Notes: generated from the sequence alone by a model not told the origin. Numbered from the stretch's first letter, positions 48,601 through 59,862 are shown. The stretch is 64,000 bases of DNA from Amyelois transitella (GCF_032362555.1 NC_083509.1:9633001-9697000); one strand, 5' to 3'. A program made the numbers and translations.

Positions 48601-48925
48601 TGAAGCTGAAAGTACCATTGACTGTCAAAATACTTATGGGTGTTAAATTTCAGAATGATATTAAGATTTTGGTCATATTATGTGTTTTCAACAATTTTAA
48701 AAATGTTGGTAAAGCTACTCTTTTAAAAGTAAAGTTGTTGAAAATAAAAATGAAAGTCAGAAAATCAAAAAGCATTATTGAATACCTTTCACATGCTATG
48801 TAGGCCTGGTTGCGGGCATCCTGTGACACATTAGGGTTCAGAGTGAGCTCCACAGCACGGCTCAAGTCATCAGCTATCAGTGCCACCTCCCCTGCTCCCT
48901 CGCCACACACACCTCCAATGTTCAT
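33660..48925 (-). CDS. XPO5: Exportin-5, nuclear export receptor for pre-miRNA and dsRNA-binding cargo
   Basis: Twenty exons join in phase on the minus strand: 48786-48925, 48446-48605, 47569-47787, 45600-45770, 44836-45000, 44059-44187, 43315-43557, 42746-42876, 42067-42208, 41311-41494, 40843-41006, 40106-40273, 39350-39558, 38496-38793, 36908-37136, 36434-36582, 35621-35788, 34733-34936, 34224-34397 and 33660-33812. The product is 1199 residues, against 1204 in human. It is a HEAT-repeat karyopherin that exports RNA hairpins with RanGTP. Family blocks include HFGLQLMENTVKYKWPQ, VIVEMIKREWPQQWP, FLRLVEDVATLQ, KNVRRHA, SGNPIWRNPC, HWLRPILRNALKPLL, THGQHDANQAALL, and a C-terminal FRKEVFILNLP. 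The fly orthologue is Ranbp21. Exons 9, 13, 15 and 18 are extremely GC-rich with Ala/Arg-biased shadow frames. Exon 13 ends at an uncommon GTCAGT donor. A minisatellite abuts exon 15. Confidence 0.95.
35427..35522 (-). mobile_element. RTE-like 3' tail fragment
   Basis: CATACATACATAAAATCACG, CCTCTTTCCTGGAGGGGTAG, then CACTTGCCACGACCTCTTT ... CTTCGCTTCATCC is the reverse complement of the element end at ~24505-24600. It lies in XPO5 intron 17, just beyond the donor side of exon 17. Confidence 0.75.
37134..37735. repeat. Minisatellite, 8 units of 69-78 bp, carrying copies of a 3' splice site
   Basis: The repeated landmark ACCTGTAGC(C/A)ACGACA begins at about 37135, 37213, 37286, 37355, 37433, 37511, 37589 and 37663. 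Unit spacings are therefore 78, 73, 69, 78, 78, 78 and 74. Each unit joins three pieces: the XPO5 exon 15 acceptor flank, a Helitron-like 5' start (TTATATTATAAATGCGAAAG) and the 5' head of the ~260-bp repeat (TGCCGTGTGG). The last unit runs straight into a full copy of that repeat at 37724. The hydrophobic open frame at 37321-37674 on the minus strand is a by-product of the 78-bp period. Confidence 0.9.
37724..37978 (+). repeat. ~260-bp interspersed repeat, full length
   Basis: Runs from TGTGCCGTGTGGTTCCC-type head (here GCGCCGTGTGGTTCC) to CAAGGGATATAGACGTGACC. It is inserted in a Helitron-like element whose sequence GCGAAAGTTTGTG continues on the far side at 37979. Confidence 0.8.
37979..38172 (+). 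mobile_element. Helitron-like element, 3' part
   Basis: Continues a Helitron-like start seen at ~37700 after the repeat insertion: TTACTCTTTCACGCAAAAAC, ACTGAGCCGATTACGATG, TTTTTATCCCGGAGTTCCC, then the terminal hairpin CGCGGACGAAGTCACGGGCG and CTAGT at 38167-38171. Confidence 0.7.
39178..39332 (+). repeat. ~260-bp interspersed repeat, 5'-truncated
   Basis: Starts within TTTTAGTCGATGGGCTAGC and ends CCCGCAAGGGATATAGACGC plus (ATGT)n. It stops only ~12 bases before the XPO5 exon 13 donor (GTCAGT on the minus strand). Confidence 0.75.
39712..39910. repeat. Interspersed repeat shared with 46208-46300
   Basis: TTATTCATTACTATAGGATA, CGCTTAATAATTGTCAAA and AACAACATTGGTTGACG match the stretch at 46212-46295 with few changes. 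The family is not identified. It is probably a retroelement 3' untranslated region. Confidence 0.5.
40540..40800. repeat. Probable MITE/SINE-like interspersed repeat in XPO5 intron 11
   Basis: AAGTCCACTGCTGGAC, CACCACGCTGGGCACGCGGA, GCTGCTGCCCACTTCC and GGTGCTATTCTACTCTGCC form an arrangement I recall as a frequent moth repeat. It has no second copy in this window, so the call rests on pattern memory only. Confidence 0.4.
43800..44042 (-). mobile_element. Helitron-like fragment, minus strand
   Basis: In XPO5 intron 6. It matches the 15.7-15.95 kb copy: AAGCCCTCAAGGATGAATAA, GCAGCGTGATGTTATATAGC, CTTCCTCGATAAATGG, CTTCAGCTTTATAATATTAG. The 3' hairpin end is missing. Confidence 0.7.
44222..44750 (-). 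repeat. Two partly duplicated copies of the ~260-bp repeat, split by a retroelement insertion
   Basis: The first copy starts CATACATATGGTCACGGC and reaches CCAAGTTTCTAAGCCTA (~44394). A second copy then restarts at AGAGCCAATAGTC and runs to GGGAACCACACGGCA (44750). It is interrupted at 44559-44679 by a short insert flanked by a 14-base duplication. In XPO5 intron 5. Confidence 0.75.
44559..44679 (+). mobile_element. 5'-truncated non-LTR retrotransposon insertion with 14-bp target duplication
   Basis: The insert encodes the end of a retrotransposon ORF (AQDRAGWRRTVDALCPSKGT then stop) and ends in TAAGTCAAGTAAGT. CATGGGAAAGAGAT occurs just before it (44545-44558) and just after it (44680-44693), which is a target-site duplication. 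Confidence 0.8.
45229..45486 (-). repeat. ~260-bp interspersed repeat, full length
   Basis: From CATACATACATATAATCACG to GGTGCCGGGAACCACTCGGC. In XPO5 intron 4. Confidence 0.8.
45870..46206 (-). repeat. ~260-bp interspersed repeat: one stub and one full copy
   Basis: A stub, TATATCCCTTACGGTTTAG ... GTCATGTTCAGCTCC (45880-45945), sits at the end of a TA-rich tract. It is followed by a full copy from ATACATACATATGGTCACG to GCCGGGAACTACACGGC (45950-46206). In XPO5 intron 3. Confidence 0.75.
46208..47060. repeat. XPO5 intron 3 repeat remnants
   Basis: 46212-46295 repeats the element at 39712. About 46980-47055 is a decayed tail of the ~260-bp repeat (AATCACGTCTATATCCCCC ... AAAAGACTGAAGGCCAC). 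The stretch ~46740-46960 has CG-bearing, moderately structured sequence that looks like another old repeat but has no second copy here. Confidence 0.4.
47428..47525 (-). mobile_element. Non-LTR retrotransposon C-terminal fragment
   Basis: The minus-strand frame reads VRLTRDQKKWRDLEEVFV then SKGHADGG and a stop. This fits the DRxKWRxLEE-type ending of RTE-like ORFs. It lies ~40 bases from the XPO5 exon 3 donor. Confidence 0.5.
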
Positions 48926-50197
48926 GACAGTTCTTGGAAACTTCTAATTATTAAAAAAATAACATATTATAAGACATTGATACACATCACAGCTAAATTA
49001 GTTCCCAGACAAACATAGTTCTCAAACTTATAATACAAAGTGGAGACATATTGTTAATTTGTAATTGGCACAAAATATTATGCAAACATGTGAAGAACAA
49101 AGGCAAAATATTGAGAGAATTTTATACTTACCAATAATCCACGAGAAAAAATCCCCCATAGATTAATGTCTATTATTCAGAATAGGAATGACACTGAAAT
49201 AAATAATTTTTATTTTTAATATTTAATTACTATTATTATGTACTCAAAAAGGTAGAAGAATTTTTTATTGACATATAGACACCCGGTAACAAGAGCATGC
49301 ATTTAAATTAATTACACCAACAAGGAGTCCACTTACACACTTCAAACATTGCAATTTTTAAAAAACATTAACCAATTTCTTGAATATTAAATCCTGGTTT
49401 ATCGTATTTGTCTTAAAACAAAAGTTAAACATTCAAAACATGAAAATTACACCTCGTGCCAAAGTCGTGCGAAGAAAAATCTGACTCGAATCTAAGTATA
49501 AGTAGGTACGGTAGGGCTTTTAATAAAATGTCACTCTGTCAATTTGACACACGTTTGACAGCATCAGTACTATGTATCAAGTAGAAATTATTTCATATCT
49601 GAGGTGTGCACGCAGCTTGAAACATGTGGTTCCTATGCAGTGGGCTTGGCAACGAAGCAATATTAGAGAAAAGCATTTCTTACCAACTACGTTCAAAAAT
49701 GCGAAGGATTTTTCTAAATGAGACATTAAAAACGCATTCCATCAAATTGAACTTAGCAAAGACTGCAGATATATAACAACATTTTTTTGCAAAAGAGGAT
49801 TGTTTAGATATAAGCGCCTCATATTTGGCATATTGTGCGCTCCTGAAAAATAATAAAAATGTGTAACACGAACGAGATGCATAATGCATTGCTTTTTTCT
49901 CTTTCTATCTCATGGATATCGTATAACACTTTCATTTGCCTTTTTTGTGAGACGTCACTCGACATTACTGCTGCTGTATTTAAATATCTTTGCCGCAATA
50001 GTTGGTAAACATTTTTTTTTAAGTTAAGTTCTCTCTGTCAATGATTTAGTTTGTGTTGTCAAATGTCAATTTCTTTGAATTTTGTTTGAATTGTTTAAAA
50101 ATTTGAATTCCAGATACTGTTTATCGAAAATCATTAATTAAGTTATTAAAGTTAAAGTAGGCACAGAGAAAAAACCCTTCTACCAATAAATTAAATA
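48926..50197. promoter_or_regulatory. Head-to-head promoter interval XPO5 / POC1
   Basis: About 1.27 kb between the XPO5 start (minus, 48925) and the POC1 start (plus, 50198). No gene was recognised inside. The frame at 49680-49889 has no domain. Both 5' UTRs and promoters must lie here. Confidence 0.45.
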
Positions 50198-53100
50198 ATG
50201 GACGATAAAAGTACACTCTTGGAGCCTTCCTTAGAAAAGCAGCTCAAAGGCCATCGGAATGGAATCACGGCATTGTTTTATAGTCCTAACGAACAACAAA
50301 TTGCTTCTAGTTCTTTGGATAATACTGTTTTAGTAAGCATTTATTTACCGCCTGTAAATATGACATACATTCTTATGGTTAAGTTAGAATATAAGCTAAT
50401 CATTTTTTTGTTATAGTTATGGGATCCTCGAGGTACAATGAGAAGCTATAGATTTCAAGGTCACGAAGAAGCCGTCATGGACGTAACATTCTCCCCATCT
50501 GGAAAATATATGGCAACTGCTTCTAGGGATAAAACTGTTAGGGTTTGGGTTCCTACAGTCACTGGAAGCACAGGCATGTTCAAAGCTCATTCACAGACTG
50601 TGCGATCTGTCCAGTTTAGTCCTGATGGATCTAAAGTATGTTTTGTTTTATTTGAAATTGTAACATTATGGCACACAAACTTTATGGTCCCATTGAAAAT
50701 TGCAGATAATCACAGCATCAGATGATAAAATTGTGAAAATGTGGTCTAGTAGCAACCACAAGTTTATATCTTCATTTGTTGGACACACCAACTGGGTGAG
50801 GAGTGCCCGCATGTCCAGTGATGGGTCAGTGATAGCATCCTGTTCTGATGATAAGACTGCCAAGCTGTGGAATCCAAACTCAGGAGAATGTATCCATACA
50901 TACAAAGAACAGAAAGGTCATGGTTTGTGCTTAGCGTGGCACCCCTCTGGTTGCTATATAGCTGTTGGCACATCTAATGGAAATGTCAAGCTCTATGACA
51001 CTAGAACACACACTTTAGTACAGTATTACAGGTAATGGTATTGTTGCTTTAACTTCATTTTATATTAAAATTAAATACCGACCTATGTACTGTTAACATA
51101 TCTATTTAGGTACATACTATATCAGTTGATGTAAATGGCTTTGTTTTAATTCCAGTATTCATAATGATGCAGTGACACAAGTGGCTTTTCATCCCAGTGG
51201 CAGTTATGTATTGACTGCAAGCAGAGATGGCAAAATGAAGGTTTTTAAATAACTATTTACAGTAATAGATGATTTTATCTTAATAATTTTGCCTCATGAG
51301 GCAGACAGCTGATAATTAACTAAACATTATACTATTTTACTATATCTAATTCACATCCTTTCATACATACATATAATCATGACAATATTCCTAGTGGGGT
51401 TAAATATAGACAGAGCCAGCAGGCTTGAACAGACTGAAAAGCCATATTCAACCTTATGGCTTAATGCCAGAATTGAGATTCAAAGTGACAGGTTGCTAGC
51501 CCACTGCCTACAAGAAGAATCCCAAGTTTAAAAGACATACATACATACATACATATGATCACGTCTATATCCCTTGCGGGGTAGACAGAGCCAACAGTCT
51601 TGAAAAGACTGAATGGCCACGTTCAGCTATTTGGCTTAATGATAGAACCGAGATTCAAATAGTGACAGGTTGCTAGCCCATCGCCTAAAAGAGGAATCCT
51701 AAGTTTATAAGCCTATCCCTTAGTCGCCTTTTACGACATCCATGGGAAAGAGATGGAGTGGTCCTATTCTTTTTTGTAATAGTGCCGGGAACCACACGGC
51801 ACGTTTAAAAGACATCCATGGGAAGATATGGAGTGGTTCTATTCTAAATCATCCTTTTCATGTAGAATACTGATAGCTTTAAACACATTTCCGCATATCC
51901 AAAAGAACTTTTTTTAAACAGATATTGGACCTACTTGAAGGGCATCCACTATTCACGCTAAGTGGACACAGTGGTGCTGTAAATGCAGTCACCTTTTCAC
52001 CCAGTGGTGATGCTTTTGCATCAGCCGGTGATGATAAACTGGTAAGTAGTCATATTATTTATATGAAACAACAAAGAAGTAAATGGTTAAAGAAAATGCA
52101 ACAAACTTGAGAGCAAATTCTGTGAAGGATGCAAATTTTGAAAGACATTTTTAATATAAGTGCTCACTCTTAACAACAGACACCAGCAAAAGTAAAAAGT
52201 CAATATCTATATACTTTGCAGTTTTTTTGCACTGTCTTCCCTGTAAGTGATATTAAAGAAAAATTATGTATTGACTCAAATATAAAATATATTTTTTCAG
52301 GTATTTTTGTGGAAAACCAATTTTACAGAGCTCAGTGATATTAAAGAGAATGTTCCACATAATCCTTCCATGCCCAGATCTACTTCTCAAACTTCCAAGG
52401 CCACATCCACCTCCAAGGGGCGACACCAGGTGGTCAAAAAAAGATAGTGTTGTTAGCTAACAATGTAATTTAGATGTAGTTTTAATTGGTTTTTGTAATT
52501 ATAATTAGATGTAAGTATAGTATTTAAAAAGTAAATTTGACATACATACATTATATTAATTATACAACTACAGATTTTTGCTTTTTCTCCCATTCAGGAA
52601 TGGTCATTGACACAGGTTGCAACAAAATATTCAATAGCTTTCCAAAAGCTTGAATTCAGAGAAAGTTGTAATATGAACCTGATGCTCAAACGTTCTTCTT
52701 CATATTAGGGTATTTATTAAAAGAATTAATGCTATTAATTATCAAATCAGGATGTAAGAGCCTGGTATCTGTGCTATCACAGCTCCAAATATCCAGTAAC
52801 TACATTTGTCTACTTGGATGACATAGCTGATACTGGGAGTTTTCAAGAACCAGCAGCCAATAGTACTGTCATCAGTCACAAGTCTGATGAACAGATTGGC
52901 TTTAATAAGTCCTCACCAAGGGTTGATTTGTCATCTGTTTCTGAACATGAGTCTGGACAAAGCTCCTACAGTGTGGGTCATATCAGTCACATCCCTCGCC
53001 CCCCGCCCAGTCGAACCACATACACCATACCCTCGATCATAGATAAATCTATTGGCACTGACACAGTCATACAGAAAGAAGAGGAAGATTTATTTGGAAT

Positions 53101-53431
53101 GATAAAGTTGAAAGAAAATGATGTGTGTTACACAAGTGGTACCATTGAATGGGTGGGTAAAAAAAGAAGTTTTCCTATAAACAGTGGATTTAAATTACTT
53201 GGTGACAGTAGACTGGGCAATGAGCCACTTTTAAAAAAACACAAGAGTATGAATAAGACTTTCACATGTGGGGTAAGCAGTAAGGTCAAGGAATGTGATT
53301 GTGCTGATATTCTGCCCACTGTTAATGCTATTGTTGATCATTTGAATGCCTTGCATGAAGCAGTGGACCTTGTGGACTTGAGAATCAATACACTTGAGGA
53401 TGCACTGAGCAAAGATAAAACAATTGATTAA
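50198..53431 (+). CDS. POC1: POC1 centriolar WD40 protein
   Basis: Seven exons join in phase: 50198-50332, 50417-50635, 50706-51031, 51156-51240, 51922-52041, 52301-52429 and 52751-53431, giving 564 residues. POC1 is a centriole and basal-body protein needed for centriole stability and cilia. The first ~300 residues are seven WD40 repeats with typical GH...D...WD steps (FQGHEEAVMDVTFSPSG, FVGHTNWVRSARMSSDG, LSGHSGAVNAVTFSPSG). KILDLLEGHPLFTL and FLWKTNFTEL are strongly POC1-like. The C-terminal ~35 residues (LPTVNAIVDHLNALHEAVDL) are a short coiled coil matching the POC1 C-terminal helix. If the donor after exon 6 (CAG/GTGGTC) is not used, reading continues VVKKR to a TAG at 52445 and gives a short form of about 343 residues. 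The exon 4 donor (GTTTTT) is weak. Confidence 0.9.
51363..51802 (-). repeat. Two copies of the ~260-bp interspersed repeat in POC1 intron 4
   Basis: An older, shortened copy (51363-51530) is followed, after (CATA)n, by a well-preserved copy from ATGATCACGTCTATATCCC to GGGAACCACACGGCACG (51537-51802). A further scrap, GACATCCATGGGAAGATATG, follows at ~51812. Confidence 0.8.
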
Positions 53432-53769
53432 AATTATGATGACTCAGTGACTTCTCTGTGTTATTTTATTATAATGAATAAAAGATTTATTTTAAAAATA
53501 TTAAAATTTATTAATCATAAAAATATTGTTACATACAAGTCATTTTTTACATGCTGAAGTTTTTTCAAAAACTCAAGACATTCAAATTGTAGGTCATAAT
53601 AAGCAGTAGCAAAGTATCTTCCTTAAAAATTATTGATTAAAAAAATGACTTCACAAAATTATACAAATTTCTAAAACAAGTATATAAATGTAAATTTTGT
53701 TTGTGAATAACTTATGTAAATATTGTTACTTATCATCACATTTATATTTTATATACAATTCAACCTTAA
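53432..53769. terminator. Convergent 3' ends of POC1 and ATOX1
   Basis: POC1 has AATAAA at 53477-53482. ATOX1 on the minus strand has AATAAA at 53507-53512 and 53486-53491. The predicted cleavage sites cross, so the two mRNAs probably overlap by some bases at their 3' ends. Confidence 0.5.
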
Positions 53770-54325
53770 TTATTGTGTGCCCACATAAGTTGTTTTCTTG
53801 CCTGTTTTTTTGATAACTTCTAAAAGCTGGTCACTGCTGAGAGACGATGTTACGACCACCTTTTGTTCAGGTAAACTAATCGCGACATTGTCCACTCCTT
53901 GGCCTTTTAATCTGTTGAGAACTCTTTCTACTGCCCCGCTGCAACCCTCGCAAGTCATTTCTACGTTGAAAACATGAGTCTGAAAAGTTAAATATTAATT
54001 GGTTGCCGATCTGTATAATATAGTTTTATGTTGAACACAGGTATTTTGTGATGACATTGTTGGTTATTTCTACCCCGTTAAGGATATGAACGTGATCATA
54101 TGTATGTGTGTACAATAAGAGCTTTCGACAGTGTAAAACAAATCCAGAGTGTAATTATACCAATTCATTAATTATGATCAGTTGAAAAATAATGTAAGTA
54201 TAATCTTAAACTGAACAGGACTTCATAGTCTGTGAAATTTTAAGCCACGTAGGATCAAAAAGAACATCGAACAATAGGTAGTGTAAATATAATCTATACT
54301 AAGATATAACCATACTTACAGACAT
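53770..54325 (-). CDS. ATOX1: Copper chaperone ATOX1 (ATX1-type)
   Basis: Two exons on the minus strand: 54320-54325 (encoding only Met-Ser) and 53770-53979, giving 71 residues. This is a small cytosolic protein that carries Cu(I) to the copper ATPases of the secretory pathway. It is a single ferredoxin-like HMA domain with the metal site MTCEGC (Cys12 and Cys15). The end, IKKTGKKTTYVG, carries the family's conserved lysine in the copper loop. Length matches human (68) and yeast (73) relatives. The ~340-base intron carries a scrap of the ~260-bp repeat (CTACCCCGTTAAGGATATG) at ~54070-54111. Confidence 0.93.
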
Positions 54326-54928
54326 GACGACTTTATTTATTTTTATTCGAATATAATGATGCCGAAACCAACATATAAGTAATACTATTTCTAATTGTGT
54401 AGTTTTCTTTGTCAATCTTATCAAGTTTAATCAAATCAAATATGAGATCAAATTGAAATTGTGAAGATACGCTTTGGCAGTATCTAGATACCTCATGCAT
54501 GACATTGACATGTACTGGGGTCATTAAACTTTTGACATTAAAAATTATAGGGTTGCCAATACCAATAAGTTTTTTAAATATTAGCAAGAGAATTTAATTA
54601 TTAAGAAGATCATATTCAGATGTAGATCTATATAATGAAATAATATGACTGTTGTAAATAAAACTAAGAGATCACAAAATTAGTAATCACGGAATATATT
54701 TAATGCGTGAATATTCCACGAATGCTACGAATGGAAAACCGCAAGCAAAACTAGTTGCCATGTAAAACAATAATTATGTCATCTTTTATTTTTATCTTAG
54801 CGCTACATAATCTGTGCAGTGCATGTCATGTCATTGAAAACCGTATGTCCGTGGGTTTTACGGTTTTACATTATTTTTATTGATAATTTCTTGTAAAGAC
54901 ATGGTGTAATTTAGCTTCAGATGAAAAT
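54326..54928. promoter_or_regulatory. Head-to-head promoter interval ATOX1 / TDRD3
   Basis: About 600 bases separate the two start codons. AT-rich. No TATA or named site could be placed. The minus-strand frame at 54333-54587 is not supported as coding. Confidence 0.4.
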
Positions 54929-57900
54929 ATGTCACTCCTAGACAATCTCAAGGAGTTAGGCTGGTAATTAATCTTTGAAATGATCTATAACAACTTGTAA
55001 ATGTGTTTCCTTCCCTAACAATATTTTTGGGTTTTCCAGGCATTTGAGTCAAGAAGGTATCGATAATATTAGTGAAAATGGACAAATACAAGATGTAAAT
55101 ATACTTAGCAAAAAAGCTTTAGATGTGAGTATGAATATTGTCTTTTATATTTTCTAATTTGCTGTCACTTTGAATTGTACTACAAGGTGCTCCTGTTGTT
55201 ACAGTATGACTTACGAGACATTGGGGACAGTGCTTTCCCCGAAGATTTCACAAAGGATCCGTCTAAGTTAGAAAGGCCTATAGTTGTTCAAATTCAGAAG
55301 ATACGGAATGTGTCTGCTCCTAAAGCTAATGAGGAATCCTCATCTGCACCCCGTATGTTGAAACTGACGCTACACGATGGGAAATCGTCGTGTACAGGCT
55401 TGGAGACCAGTCCTATACCAAGCCTTAGTATCAACACCCCACCAGGAACCAAATTGTTGTTAAAGAATGAAGGGTTGGAGGTGGTTCATGGAGTTATATG
55501 GCTCTCACCAAGTGTTATATCAATATTAGGTGGAAAGGTGTCCCATATGATAGAAAAATGGGAGCTGAACAGGAGTCTAGCCAAGCACACTAGAGGTAAT
55601 TGAATATACACTATTTAAGCAAAAGTGAATTATATTAAGGTTTTATAGCCAAGCAAGAAATAAAAAGAAAGACACTGTCATATCCCTCGTGGCTTTTGAA
55701 AAATACTGTCGTGTGAATATTCTTAATCTTTATAACTAAATAAATTATACATAAATTTATTATATTGTGTAGTAAATTTAAATAAATTAAATCTATTGTG
55801 TGCTACGCAGGCTATTCCTCTATTCCACTGCACGTTACAATCTTGGCCTTCATCAAATTAAACATTTGATTGTATCTCAAATTGAATATTAATAAAAAGC
55901 TCTCTATTTTATTGCTTCACCCAGTTTTTTCCACTAAGAGTAAAGACAAGTATGCTGCAAGCAATTTATTTAACACAACCTGTGGCCTGCGACTTGAGTC
56001 TATAATGGTACACCATCAGGTGTTTTAATAACCAAAATGAATTGTACCCTATATATTGCCCAGATCAATCCATTTAATAGGCTCGATGACAAATTGTTGG
56101 TTTTTGGTTAATAATTTAATTTGACATTTAAACATTAGTGAACACTTCAATAAACAAAAAATGTGACTAATCCAAAATGCAAAATGCTACTGAAGTGTGA
56201 TGTCACACCTGAGTATTTTGTTCAAATCATGAACCTTATTTGTTTGGTAGTTACCTTAATTATTGCTTTTATGGATATTATGTAAGAATCAAAGTTTTTC
56301 CAAATTTATTTTTTCACAGATGACAAATATTTTTAAACAGTTTTGATTTTTTTTAAATAGACTTTCCAGTTATATTTTAAATGAATATAAAACATTTATT
56401 GTGTCAAAATTCTAACTACAAATTCACATAATGTTTTTAATAAGGTGTTTATTCCTTAACATTATTAACTAATTTATATTGTTTAAAGACCTTGTCAGTA
56501 TCTCTATTGTTATTATTCTTTTCTTAATAGCTCACTCTCTCATCTTCTTTTGTACATTCCGGGCTGCATATTGAATTTTTAATTGCTAAGCAGCAAAATG
56601 GTTTCGTTAAAATTCATCATGTTGTTCTTAAAAAATAAACAAACAGATAAACTTATTTTCCCATTTCCTACAGTTTTATTAAATATGAATCAATGAATTA
56701 ATTATTGCATTACTTACAAAAACCAGCCGACCAATTGAAGATTTATTTTGGTTATCTCCAAGTAAGAGTAGACTTTCTCAATTTAGGATACATACAATAT
56801 TAACTACAAGTCACCAGATCTATAGCTAGCCATTGTCAGCAGCTCTGTATAAGCTTAAATTCTCCATTTTCCTGTTGCTGTGAAAAAAAATTGCCCATGT
56901 TTACCTTTGCAGCTCCAAATAATTAATAATTTTTCTTGGTTTTGCTGCACAACTATAACAGACAGAAAGATAGAATTTCTCACTTTTTGTATTAGTGGGG
57001 ACCCTTGAAAATCAGTCCAGTGTTTTACAGACAGATAAAATTATCTTGTATGTTAATTTTAGTATGTATTTGAATGTTTGTGGTTTGCTACGCAAGTCAT
57101 TAAAACAAAATTATTTTAGGTGGCATAGGAGTTGATGGTGGCCCACCCCCATGGATTCCGTTTGGGCAGCGGTTGGAGGCACAGACCGTTGACAAACAGT
57201 TTAAAAGTCTGCAGGAAGCTGCCAAGCAGGACAATGCAGAGTTTGAAGCCCAGAGGAAAGGTGCAATTGCTGAGGCCCAAAGACTCTCTGGTGTCAAGAA
57301 GGTGAATATTTTTTTTTACAGATGGATGGTGGGGAAGGCAGACCAATTCCAAGCATACATTTATGTTTATTTATGCTTTTAGACTAAATTATAACATGTT
57401 CATATGGTTTATGACTTAAGTTATTATGCTTCGGGACCCTTGGGCCGCATCGCAACAGTGTTCTTTTCACTTTCTCTGGTCTACATCTTTCATCTTTCCA
57501 TCTTTGGTTTTTAAGAAAATCAGTAGTAATTTATAAGAATTTGTCATTTTATTATACTCATAATTCATCTTCTTTCTTTTAAGGTATTTGGTGGTGGCAC
57601 TAAACCTTTACTGGATGCAAATGTTCAGAAGATAGTTGATGCTGGTTTCTCTGAGGAACAGGCTGAAAATGCTCTCAAGTATACTAAGAATAATGTTGAT
57701 AGGGCTTTAAAAATATTACAAAAGCGAGATAACTCGGAAAATAGGAATAAAGAGAAACCACAAAAAGAACCTGATCAGCCGAAGCGGAAAGGACGAAATA
57801 AAGAGCCAAATGATGAAGATGGGATACCTGTTAAACCATCGGGAAAAATAAGTCTTTTTGATTTTCTAGAAGACAAACTACCTAATGTACCCGAAAAAGA

Positions 57901-59862
57901 TAGGAATAATCGCCAATATAATTCTAATACTGATGATAGAAATGATAGGAACTATGGACAGAGGGAGAAGAACAGTGCCAAAAATAATTCTCGCGGTCAG
58001 TCGTCAAGGTATGATAACGGCAATCGACAGAGATCTGAAAATAGGGGCCACTTCTCAAACGACAACCATCATTCATCACATCGAGACGATCGTAAATATC
58101 AGACTGTAACTGAGAAACCTCCACGGTTCCAGAAGAAATTAGATGAGAGGAATAAGCAGCATCACCAACATCATCAACCACCTCCGCAGAGTACATCCAG
58201 TAGTAATGTAAACATGAATGTTCCGTATGGCAATTCATATCAGAACCCACCTCCTTCGTATTCTGATAGGAATATGAGGAACGATAGACTGAGCGACAAT
58301 AAAATGCAGCATCAGCAAAACTATCGCAATAACTCCAACATGGATAGTTTAGTGGAGGCGACGGCGAATTTGAATATGTTGGCTCAGCAGCGTCCAGTGG
58401 AAGAGCCACAGCGGACGTATCAGCACCCCGAGCAGTATCAACATAAGGCGTATAATCAGAACATGCAGGAGATTCCGCCGTTCAGGAGGAACAATGAAAT
58501 GAAGTACCAGGAGCAAGGGTACGGGCGACGGCAGCAGGCGCAGCCGAATGGCTACATGGAGCAGCCCAATGCCGTGTACCCCGGGGTCAACTACATGGCA
58601 ACAGGCGCAGCCGGCTATGGGGCCCGGCAGTACGGCTACGGCGCTCGTCCGCAAGAGATGCAGGTAACCACCATAAAATAATTACTGATAATTATTTTTA
58701 ATCCGTCAATGCAGTATAACATTGGCGGTTGTAATAGTTGCCTCTTCGCTAGCATAGTCTTCCAGGTGTTTTTTAATCTCTGGGCAGCACTTAGGGACCG
58801 CCAATGATCACGATTAGTGGAACTGTTAGTTCAATATACTTTGAAGAAAAAAACGTGGATTGAACACTTTCTTGTTATAAATGTAACGTAAAAGTATAGA
58901 TGTAAAAGGATGTAAAAGTATAAATGTAAAAGGGCTATTTATACATTGCACTTTGTCCAGGGCGCGCTTCGGGGCGCGGGTCCGTTCCTGCCGGGCTCGC
59001 TGCTGGGCTTCCAGAACGCGGCCGTCAACGAGCAGGCGCGCGCCATGCTCGGCGTCGCCGACATCAGCTGGAAGGTCGGCGACCGCTGCCTGGCGCTCTA
59101 CTGGGAGGACAACAACGTGAGTTCGCAACCAGGCACTGTGCTCCAGCAGGCGGCAGTCCGCTTCCGCCGGGCCGCCGGTAGGGGGTAGGGGGGTCATTAT
59201 CAGTTAGGTTTAGCCAAAAACTGGCTAAACCTGGCTGATGACATGAAACTGAAGACGTCAAAGACCGGACAAAGAGTAGATTGTGGAACCTGGAGCACAC
59301 AAAGATGTGAAAGAAAATAATTCTTAAATCTAATTCTAATCCGTTCTAATCTAAATTTGTAAATATATAACCTTTATTCTATTGTTTCAGTTTTATGAAG
59401 CTGAGATTACGGGCATCTCAGCGAATACTGTTGTAGTGAAATTTTGTGCATACGGTAATCATGAAGAAATTCTCAAGTCTAACTGCTTGCCCTTCCCTTC
59501 GCAGCGTAAGTATTAACTACTTTTTTCTTATAGTACTTTGTATGTCTTGTTAGTGATTAAGTAAACTTCCCAAGGAACCTCGTTTATTTATAACAAAAAT
59601 TGATAACATTTGATAGTAAATGTCATACGAGATCCTTCAACGCTACGGCAGAACATGCTAACGGGGAGCCACAATCATTATTGTAATAAATCAAAAAGGA
59701 GTATTGAAATTTTACGATGCCTCCATTTCTGTCTACTTTATTAGAAAGAGAGAAACGAAGAAAATGTAACTCCTTATTTCGAGTGAATTTGTCTATTTTG
59801 TAGCGTCAGGCCCCAATGGCGGCTACATGTCGCGCGGCGTGTTCGCCACGCGCCGGCCGTAG
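54929..59862 (+). CDS. TDRD3: Tudor domain-containing protein 3
   Basis: Eight exons join in phase: 54929-54963, 55040-55124, 55205-55595, 57120-57301, 57584-58663, 58961-59116, 59391-59505 and 59804-59862, giving 700 residues. TDRD3 reads methyl-arginine marks and partners topoisomerase 3-beta in transcription and mRNA handling. Residues ~1-170 form the OB-fold/DUF1767 region that binds TOP3B (GLEVVHGVIWLSPS). A UBA domain lies at ~239-276 (VQKIVDAGFSEEQAENAL). The exon-junction-complex-binding motif KPSGKISLFDFLEDKLP lies near 315-331. A long Asn/Gln/Arg-rich disordered stretch follows, then the Tudor domain at ~625-680 ([20 protein letters not shown] and CAYGNHEEI). The last three exons are far more GC-rich than the rest. 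Confidence 0.94.
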
